A stretch of DNA of 64,000 nucleotides, taken from Ifrita kowaldi (Eukaryota > Chordata > Aves > Passeriformes > Cinclosomatidae). The translations under genes were made by a program, and so were the position numbers. Below the pieces are notes generated by a model. It was not told the origin of the DNA, made no database searches, and saw nothing but the letters and a program-made list of their open reading frames with translations. Position 1 is the first letter of the stretch. The number at the start of each line of letters is the position of its first letter. Positions 51,401 to 61,018 of the stretch are shown in pieces. Location of the stretch: contig VZRS01014558.1 of the NCBI GenBank assembly GCA_013398055.1, forward strand, positions 62,924 through 126,923. Direction: 5' to 3'.

Positions 51401-51492
51401 ATTAAAGCTTGCTCTGTCTGTCTCCAGGCAGTGATTCAGTACCTCAGAAGCAGCTGAGATTGCTCATTACACATGTTGTGCCTGCACTCACC
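48437..51492. other. intronic sequence, no gene seen
   Basis: Unique sequence. A frame at 49607-50002 (131 codons, plus) has overlapping frames on both strands and no known domain. AT-rich 50240-50420 shows nothing specific. Confidence 0.4.
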
Positions 51493-51606
51493 AAACCAGA
51501 TCTCTAAGACTTATGAAAATATTTACGCACACAACTTGGAGTACCAGTGGGAGTATGCATCTACATAACAATAAGCACAATGTTAAGTGCTCACAAGATC
51601 AGGGCT
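51493..51606. mobile_element. palindromic MITE-like fossil (GATCAGGGC end)
   Basis: The right end, TTAAGTGCTCACAAGATCAGGGCT, is mirrored on the left by AAACCAGATCTCTAAGACTTATG. Inside are ATTTACGCACACA and GTACCAGTGGGAGTA. Together these follow an abundant amniote element of near-perfect palindromic layout (GGCCCTGATCCTGCAAACACTTA...TTTACGCAC...CAATGGGA...). About 114 bp, complete but diverged. Confidence 0.6.
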
Positions 51607-54600
51607 CAAATCAGCAAGAGATTTCCCTCTGCAAATGTCCCAATCTCATTTTTTACTACTGACCAGTAACGGGACGTTCAGTCAGGATTACTGGGCTTCT
51701 ACATCTGGAAACATCTGTGCAGGTAACTCTTCAGGGCAGAAGACAGCACTACTTCCAGGTTTATGCAGAGCCTCCAGACTGTGGGCTACCCATTGAAAAT
51801 CAAAACAAATACCTAGCAAATAATTATTTAATACAACATCTGCTGTCTGATCCTTGACTGCTGTACCTCAAAATTTTATAACATTTTGTAAAATTATTTG
51901 AACTGAATCAATGAACTAAACAGAATTGTCTTTTTACTTTAACTATACAGCAAACTTGTTCCCTGTGTCCAGTTCTGTCCCTTCCAGGTCCACAGCTGAG
52001 GTGCTGAGCACCTGTGGTAGAGATTTCTTCAGCTCCAGTCTACCACGAGGTAAATGTGACATTTACTGAGGCGTTTTAGAAACTGAATAGAGAATCTCTG
52101 CCCTGTTTTTATGCTTGCTTCAAGGAAACATTTCAAAATGGGATATAACAGTGCAGGGAACTGCATATCTAACATAATAAGCAAAAACTGAACACCTTTA
52201 GAGATACACCTTTGCACAAGCTTTCACGTATGTGAACCAAAGCATACATACAAAGATGTAAGTGCACTACAGAAAATACTGTTCATGAATGTATGTAAGA
52301 GAACATGTCACTTCTTGATGTAGTCTTCACTACTAGTCTGAAACCATCAGTCAAATAGGATGCAAAAATCTAAAAAAATCCAAGAAAAAAACCCCTGTTT
52401 TCTTTTCTGTTTCTCTTTCAAACAGTGTTTCAAAGAAACCCTTTGCCTTCTATAATTTCTACAAAACTGAAACAAAGCATCACCCAGGTAAGTTTACTGA
52501 TCCTTAGTTTAATAAATATTATGCATGTTCCCTGCCTCAATGAGAGTGAGCTACCACCTGACAGTAAGCAACACTTCCATCTCAAGTTCAGCATGCAAGG
52601 TATGACGATACAGTCACTGCAATGAGTGTGACCATGCATTGTGCATGGTCATTTCATGACAGTGGAAATAGCAGATAAATACCTCTCACCACATTACAAA
52701 TAACAGAACACACACACAATCCTCCCACACTTCTCCATCCACCCTGTACCAGTCACTGATGTTAGAATGATTAATAAAACACAGTTGGGTCAATAATAAT
52801 CTGCTTTTGCTTTCACCAGGAAGCTCATCTTTCCTCCTCTGCCTATGGCTCTTTTATTGTTCTCCACCTCTGGTTCTAGAAAATGGTACAGCTTTGCAAA
52901 ATGCTTAGAGATGTCTCATCTATGGAAGATGCCATGGTGAATAAACGTCTACATTGCTTCACTCTACATGTGTCAAAAGTGAAGTTTCTTCTGCCACTAA
53001 CGACAAGTGTCTTCTAGAAGAGACAAGCCTAGCCTGAGGAATTATTCAAAGGGTAAATGCTGCATTTAAAAAGAAGGTCTACCTGTGGCAGAAAATGTGA
53101 TATGTTCTCCTTTGCAGGAATATAATAACTTCTAGTATCAAGATTAATTTGAACAAGAGAAAAGAACTCTACCGCAGTTGGATTTTTTACAGCTGGGGTT
53201 TTAACTTTACACCAAAAAGTTAAATCTGCTGCACATGTGTAAGGCTGCATCTCCAGAGTGGTTCATTTCTCTGAAGTCCACCTGGAAACTGGCCATAGGT
53301 AAACAATTAATTTCTAAGGAAATTTTTATTTTTGTAGCTCCTGGATCATTATCTAGATGTATCTATTGAGTTACAGGAAGGTGATAGTCTTATGAAAGAA
53401 AGATAATTAGCTTTGAATTGCTCATCCTGTTGCTGTTGATTTCTGTGATGCAATAACCTTTGGCAAATATACTTGAAACTATGTCACACTTGTCTCCTTC
53501 TGAGGATGTAATGCCAGTGAAAATTCTCTGGTATCTGGAAGTTGTTTTCTTTTGTACTCATGGAACAGGTAGACAAGAGTTAAAAACTGCCCTATTGCCT
53601 TTACATAAAAATGAGTTTGAGAAATCAATTCTGGAAATTGTAATTCAGTTTCTACTTCTACTTTGCCCCAGATGACTTAGACATTACCTCATTGACAAGG
53701 ATCAGAAAGAAACCACTGTTTCAACTTGCCAAGCCTGTGGCTAGAAGTGACATTCTGAGTCTGATCTTAAGTAACGATCCCTAAGTAAAAGGCTATATAA
53801 CTAATTACTAATCCCTTGAGCTGTCTGGGCTATAGATGGCACCATCATACACTATTTATTTATTTGGATGAAATTCTGTGTCAAAATATTTCAGCAGGAC
53901 TACAGTGACCTGGCAAGATACCATAGGGAGGGATGAGTTAGATATGCCACAGATCACACAGATATTCTTAGCAAGTGTATGACTCTCAGAATGTTAAAAC
54001 ATATGAAGCTAGTTATCAAAAAGCAAAACATATCACAGATTTTCTTTCTGATTTTTTAAAGTTTAAGAACAGCATATAAAGAAACAATATTGCAGTCTTA
54101 ATTTTTCATCAGCTAGCTCTATTCCTAATTATTCCTATATTTTTTCCTCTGCAGATGCCAAAGATAAAATAGAAACATAATTAAATGAAAAGCAAGGAGG
54201 AGATGTCCTGAACCTAAATGTGTCTAAGATAACCTAGTTTTTGGAATCTAAACAAACGCCTCTTTAAACATTTCTTCTGCAGTATGCTTCACTTGGAAGC
54301 ATCTTCATTTCCATGTGAAAATCACAAAACTGAATCCCTGACACCGATGCAACTAAGACCTCAAGAGCTTTTTCTTCCTTAAAATGTACAATCATTTCTC
54401 ACTAGCTGACACTAGCTGTTGACCTGTGTGATTTGTTATCTTCAACATAAAGTACACAAAAAGCTTTAGAAATTCCACATACAGGACCATCTGGTTAGTG
54501 TTACCCCATTTATTCCACTCTTCTTCTATTAAATGTTTGAACCAGAAGTATTCGAAACACTAATAGTAAGTAGAATGTTCAACAAATGCTAATGACTGAG

Positions 54601-57029
54601 TATAACTTAACACATTTTTCATTCTAAATTCCTCACAGAAGAAATCCATTTGTTTTCAGAAATCTTCACCATTAGAGAATTTTCTCACTGGCCTGAGGAA
54701 CTCATATTTGTTCCTTTTCATAATACTTGCCAGTTTATGTGTGTGTAGGATTCAACCATGAGGAGTTAAAATGCTGTATGTTTTACTTCTGCACGTCTTA
54801 CAGCTGTTTAAGTCTCGGGACAGGACAGTCTCCATTGCTTCACATGCTGAATAGGAAAGGCATGTGCTGGCTTTTGAGTCCATGGCAAACAATATTCTGT
54901 GCCCAGGTGCAGAGAATCCTTCTCTGAAGTTCACACATGCCAATGAGTGGAAATCCATTTTCTCATCCTTCAAAAATTTTCCAAGCCTGCATCAGCTTGA
55001 AAACCAATCATTTTTATATGATAAACCAGGAGGAGAAATGGGAACACACTCATCCTAGTCTAGAAAAGGCAGCAGCTCCATACTCACCGTGCTCTCCTGT
55101 GATCTGATAGATCCTGTTCCCAATCCAGACTGAATGCCCACATTTCCCACATCAGCTTAAGCTTCTGTCTACTGACTCTTCCAGGGAAGGTGTCTCTGTT
55201 TCTCCTGTTCTAATCATTAATTTCCAAATTACAGTTACTCATTGAAGCAGGCATTTTGATCTTCCCCCCACAGCTTCCCCAGACACAGCCACATGACCTT
55301 TTGGATGGATGAGAAAAGGGCAATGGACACTAGGCCTGTATATATCTCTTTCACTCTCCTTTTGACCAGAAACTCTTTGTCAAACGTAGTACAAAAGTGA
55401 AAAATGGCAGTGTTTTGGGATTGATTTTTTGTGGGAGAATGCATGTCTAAAAAATCTCTCCCTATCCACACTGAACTGCTACCACTCTCATCTGTGCATG
55501 TGGGTATATCAGAGAGCATCCACAGGACTCAGGACTTCCTGAAAATGAGAACTGAATACTGGGCAGGTTCTCTCTCAAATCCAGTGCTTTCACCAGACCA
55601 AAAGCCAGAACAATTCCCAGCCACGAGTGTGGGGAAACTGATGTGTTCCAACTGTGTTTTATTCTAGCAGTTAGCAATTGTCCCTCAAGCTCTTGAGCTC
55701 CCCTCAAACTCTCCATTCCAGGCTGAAAAGAATAACTGAGGCTCTTTTCAGGAAGTGAGGCTGCTTGGCACATCAGCCAACACCTGGAGTAGGAGAGCTA
55801 TTGCCATTTTGAGAGCCCAGTTACCTTCCATTGCACTGACAGGATTCCAGTGACTGACTGAGTCAAGGATGGGCCTGGAGCTCTTGTGCAACCTCGTTAC
55901 ATTGAATAAAACATATCTCAGACTGACTCCCTTGCATTAATGTGCATTATAGAAATGCATATAACATGCATTCAGGGGAGAAATATATTCTAGGAGCACA
56001 CCCACGTCCAACATGTCAGTGAACATTCTATAAACCATTTTCATATTTACAACAAAATAAAATGTTAGATTCTTGAACTAACAGTAACCCCTTACTGAGT
56101 CTATATGTGTAGCAAGAGCAAAGTAGGAACAGGATCATGCATGGCTTGGGAAACTGTTAAGGAAACTGAATCTCCTTTCACATCATTTCAGGTTCATCCT
56201 TTCAAACACCATTATAAATTAAAGAGTTACAATGAATTTTGTCAAGGGTGGGGGTTTAGTTTGAAGCAACAATACTACATTTGATTCAAGAATAATCAAT
56301 TGCAACCTATAATACCAGTGTGCCAGCTTTTTTAAATTAACTGACCACAGCTAGCAAACAGCTATTAACATGGTGACTGTGTGGGGATACAAAGATATGC
56401 AGTGTCTGTGCTGCTGAACCACAAAGTATTTTTAAAAGAAGAAAAAATTAAAGAGGATGACCTCCCCCTCTCCAACTGGCCACTAAGACAATGAACTTAT
56501 TCAATCTTTACAGTCTTTTGTGCTTCTTTATAGGAATATTCCACCAATTTCCAAAATTATAGCTGGTGGTTGGCTTAATATGATTTTTGTTTTAAAATAA
56601 TGACAGTGTTCACAACAGGGCTAAGCGTTCTATTAAATCAGTGATTAGTGCACCCTTGTATATATGCCACACGTCAAAACCATCATACATCTTCGTAATT
56701 GACTATAAAATCCTCTGTATGTACAGTAATAAGGCCACCCTGACATTGAAACATCCAGACAGTTTACTACTCACTGCTAAATTCATCCATTCAGTGGGAT
56801 TGACACCAACCTTTTCTATTTTCTCTCCCTAACAAACTGCAGATGTGTCTTCTGTGCAGGAGACAAAAACAAAAGACTGAAAGGGTGACCTTCAGCACAG
56901 CAATATGGCCACAAGCTGGCAATGGCCACAGGAGCAGCAGTGCTGGATGAGCTCTTCCCAAGAAGGATGGATGCACCAGTGACACGTTCCCAACCCAGGA
57001 CAGAGTCATGCTCTTACTGCACCAACAGG
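51607..57029. other. intronic sequence, no gene seen
   Basis: Unique AT-rich sequence. A perfect inverted repeat lies at 52629-52651. TGGATGAAATTCTGTG near 53866 resembles a phrase found in amniote LINE/SINE tails, but it is too short for a call. Open frames are short and without domains. Confidence 0.4.
52629..52651. other. perfect 10-bp-arm inverted repeat
   Basis: TGACCATGCA (52629-52638), TTG, TGCATGGTCA (52642-52651). A second short pairing, ATGA with TCAT, lies just outside across small internal loops. The three-base loop is too small for a typical microRNA precursor. It may be a dyad protein-binding site or chance. Confidence 0.9.
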
Positions 57030-57080
57030 CCAGTCCAGATCATCTGTTCCAGCCTTTCCATCAACAACAGATGGTTCATA
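57030..57080. mobile_element. possible CR1-like LINE tail fragment
   Basis: CCAGATCATCTGTTCCAGCC resembles the AGATCATCTAGTCCAACCC phrase common near amniote CR1/LINE-related repeats. Only about 40 bases are alike and no repeat tail is seen, so this is tentative. Confidence 0.25.
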
Positions 57081-59199
57081 TAAGAATACAGTATAACTCA
57101 GGGGTTTTTTTTTTCAGATTTTAAGGAATATGGTTGCCTAAGGACAGATATGTGCTTTGCTGTAAGACTGCCTGGTAGTAAACACCCTTTTAAAAAATCG
57201 AGCAATATTTTTCAGAAGCAAGTAATGAAAACTGCACAACTGAGGACATAACAAAACCAGCGTTTTTAACAGACTGAGAAATCTGTTAAGCTGAATTTTA
57301 AATGAATATGATAGATCAATAAAACAAGGATTCTTGTGCCATTCTTGTACTGATTTAAAAAAAAAGCCCCAAAACACAAATAAAGAGCCCAGTGACATTT
57401 TTTTTTCCCTAGCAGAAAAGTATACTTTTGTTCAATTTCCTTATAATAAAAAACAAGAAAATTCTTTGGGTTCAGGCAATATAACAGTTCACCTCAAAGG
57501 TGGATGCCAGGCTTAGAAAATTTCTAGTGATAATTCCTGAATTTCAGAAAGCAACTGTGAGGAGCTGGTTAGGATGGGGATGCATACAAAGCCATCCTTA
57601 CAATGCACCTCTTCCTTCTGCTTATTGAAAGAGCAGCTTTGGAAAAGCTTGAAGAATTTTTTTGATACTGGCATTTTCTTTGCTCATCACTTTGACCATT
57701 GTTACTCCTCTTTGCTATGGCTTCCCTTTTTCTGTTATATAAACATAATCTACTTGATTTTTCTTTCAAAGCATTCTCAGCCTAATCCCCTCCCAACCTA
57801 TTCTCATTCATTTATTCCAGAGGGGAGAGCTCCCACCTCCAGTCAGCCCCTGACAGTAGGCTCCATCACCCATTTGTTACCTTTTCAAGCAAGGATCTTT
57901 GTGCTTTCTCCCCTGCTGCCCCCATGCTTGGGTAGAGCTCCTTGTTCATGTCCACAAAGCTGCCTCGTTATCCTCCTTCAAATCCCCTCTCAAACCTCCT
58001 CTTAACTCTGATGCCAGAAAAAAAGCTTGACAATGGCTGTGCTGCTGCAATATTGAGCCCACTACCTATGAAGCCGACCTTCTTATTCACTCCTCATGCT
58101 TCCCCATCTGCTTATACCCACCTGTTGTCTCCTGTCATTGGGTTTAAAATTTATCAGAGGAGAAAGGGCTAAATCAGCTTGAATTACTCTGCCTGAGAAT
58201 GCATATTTCTGTCAGCTGACATGAGGCAACTTGTTACCCTGAGAAAACATCTTTATATGCCTCAGCCATCTGGATGTAAATCCTCTGGAGGGGGCAACTC
58301 TGCTCTGTGTTTGAAGGCAGCCTAAGAGTCCTGGTCCTGGCTATTTCATAGCACAAAAACATTGCTGGATATATAACAAGGATTATGTTTGCTCTTCTAG
58401 GCACCCAATTGTGTGTGTTACCATAGCTTGGGAGCCTGAGTACATGGACAGAAGACAGGAAGTTTACTAAACAGTTGAATGAAATATGGGTTGGCCTCTC
58501 AGGGTATTGAACATATGGCCCATATTTAAATATGACTAATACACAGGACAAATTCTAATAAACATCTAAAAAGTTGGGTGCTAGACATATACAGCTACAA
58601 ACTACCTGGTTACCCGTCCATTAACACAGTTACCATGAGCAGGGGGTTAAAAAAGCTTTACTTCAATAGCAACATCATCTATCTCTACAAGGCTGCTATT
58701 TCCACTGCCTCCTCTTCCACCCTGTTGGACAAATAATAGAGCAGCATCACTCAGTCTCAACAGCCTCACAGGCAGGATTAAAACTTTTAGCTACTGTGAA
58801 ATTAACTTATTTAAAAAGCTAGATTTTATTTTACAGATGAAATGGGTTTTGAGTGATGCTAACAGAAGTGGGTTGGTGCTGTGCAGGGCAGGGAAGAAGA
58901 CTTCCTCCGAGTGGGGAAATCAAGCCTCTGAGTCATTCAAAGTATAGGAAAACATCTTTGAATAAAACAATCAACCTAATTTTCACTCTGTCATTTAGTT
59001 AAAAAAAAAATTAGTATTTTTACTCTGAAAACAAATAAGTAGCATTCAATAGCAAAAATATCAACCTTTAACTTTGTGCTTGCTTATTGTCTGAGGGTGA
59101 GGCTTGAATTCGCCCTTGCCTAGAAATCCCATTTAGGGAAGTGTGGGATCAGTTTCTTCCCTTAAAAAAACCCAACTTTTACAAGTGGAAAAAAATCCC
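57081..59199. other. intronic sequence, no gene seen
   Basis: Unique sequence. A frame of 143 codons at 57574-58005 (plus) lies in a pyrimidine-rich stretch and shows no known domain. TTTTATTTTACAGATGAAATGGG near 58826 recalls a MIR core phrase but stands alone. Confidence 0.4.
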
Positions 59200-60180
59200 A
59201 CAGAGGCTGCAGGGTAATGTTTTTCATTAACCGGAACGCGCATTTTCAGAAGTAAATCTGCATGCTTTTTTTCTGGCAATAATTAACAAGTCATTGTATA
59301 TCATTTTTTTAAAATTACTCCCCAGATAATGACTTTTCTGTTAGTTTACACCAATGAATACTGCCAACCTGTTTGTTTTTAAGAACAAAGCAAGAAGTCC
59401 AAAGCCCATTGCTGCAAGCCATATTTCCAATCCCTATCTTCTGCATAGTTTTGAACTATAAAAAAGAAAATCTTTTTCTAAAACTTAATATAGAAAAATG
59501 AGCATGACCAAAACAGTTTCAAACCCCAATCTTCAAATGAAAGTGCAAAATGAATTTGAAACTGCAAATGAAGTAACATTTGTTTTAGTAAACAGCAATT
59601 TGTACAGATAAGGTTATTTACACAAGAGCTCAACACATTTTTCCATCTGTATTATTTGACAAGATGGATCCAAAATTCAAGAAAGTTAAAATTGAATAAA
59701 CAAGGGTATCCGTATATTTAAAAATCCATTTATTTTACTTCACGTAATACAAAATCAGCCCAATGCAACTGCCATTTTAAGGAAGTCTTACAAAGTTTGA
59801 ATGAGCAAGTGTACTTCATTACAAAAGATAAAAGTTTCTTCTTCCCCACAGTGAAAACAGGTAATTTCAGAGGCTGTGGCTTATAATTATTCACTGCTGA
59901 AAGGATTTTAAAAGGTCCATATTGAAAACAGTGACCCCCAGCTTCGCCTCAGAATGAATGGAGGTAAAAATTCTCATTTTGCTGGAATGCTGGTTGATAA
60001 CTGTTAAGCAAAACATGCATTTCTTCATTACAGTGCAGTCTGCAGGTTCATTTAAATAACAATATCATACAGCATAAAAGTCACAAAAGAATTATCTCGC
60101 ATTTTCAATATGTTGAAATGTATTATTAGTGCTAACAATGGGCACCTTGAGTAAATAAATGAATGTCTGTTATTGGCAGC
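59200..60180. promoter_or_regulatory. candidate conserved noncoding region
   Basis: A long AT-rich, repeat-free stretch with many homeodomain- and SOX-like words (AATAATTAACAAG near 59278, ATAATTATTCA near 59884, CTAACAATGG near 60133). It has few CpG and no splice or coding signal. Conservation is suspected only from texture. Confidence 0.25.
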
Positions 60181-60997
60181 ATTACTTCCGACTATTTAGC
60201 TTTATGGAATATCAAACTTTATAATTCAACACCTTGGTCAAGAGTGTTTGCTTGTGTAACTTTTGAACTAGAATTGACATTTTTTAATGTCTCTCCAATT
60301 TCCTCTTCCTTTCCCCACTGTTACCAAGAAATTAAAAAAAATACATTGCCCGAGCATGGGGAAGCACTATTGTGGTCTTTTGTGAGGTTTTTAAAGAGCC
60401 ACCTTCATACTGTCATTATTTCTCATGACAAAAAAACCCCTAAATATGGAAATTAGATTTTTTTGGAAAGGTATCTATTTATAAATTATATCAACAGTAT
60501 ACAAAACCTGCCAACAGTCTTTTCTGACCTGCAAATCCCACAGATCTCACAGAAAAGAATTAACATTTTAGAATATTATTATTACTACAGGAAGTCATCT
60601 CTATCTCAAGAGACCCCACCCAATCCATTATCATTAAGTCAGAAATCACAGCACAAGAGGTGCGCAGCCTCTGAGATCGATTTCGTGTCCAAAACTATGT
60701 GATGATGCCAAGTGCTCTCTAAGAAAACATTCCTACTGCAAGCCTTCAAATGGTCCCAGGAGGAGGAGGAGCTGTGCTGGTTATCAGAGATCACCCCACA
60801 CCTGACTTTGTGGGGTACCCCGACCCCTGATGAAGTTTTCATGGTGGAAATTCAGCCTGGCTCCCTAACACCCATATACACAGGGCTCATCCACCCTCCA
60901 GACTTTCCCCTCCTCCCCACTGTCAGTGATCCAGCTGGAATCCATGTGGTGCCAGAGAGGACAAGCTCTGATGTGGTCCCTAACAACACAGGTGACC
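60181..60997. other. intronic sequence, no gene seen
   Basis: It becomes GC-richer to the right. A 96-codon plus-strand frame at 60712-61002 has no domain I recognise and is overlapped by minus-strand frames. I do not call it a gene. Confidence 0.35.
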
Positions 60998-61018
60998 CGT
61001 GATTTAATCACGGCCGTG
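60998..61018. other. two overlapping palindromes with CpG
   Basis: CGTGATT T AATCACG (60998-61012) has perfect seven-base arms and overlaps the perfect ten-base palindrome CACGGCCGTG (61009-61018). Nine CpG occur over about 205 bases from here to 61203, more than in the surrounding intron. Confidence 0.85.

Noticed and set aside
53865..53925. Possible LINE/SINE tail phrase TGGATGAAATTCTGTG
   Set aside because: Match is too short and no continuation is recognisable.
57574..58005. 143-codon plus-strand open frame
   Set aside because: Pyrimidine-rich composition, no domain and no splice context.
60712..61002. 96-codon frame in a GC-richer patch, considered as a retrocopy or viral relic
   Set aside because: No family recognised, no poly-A tail or flanking duplication seen, and minus-strand frames overlap.
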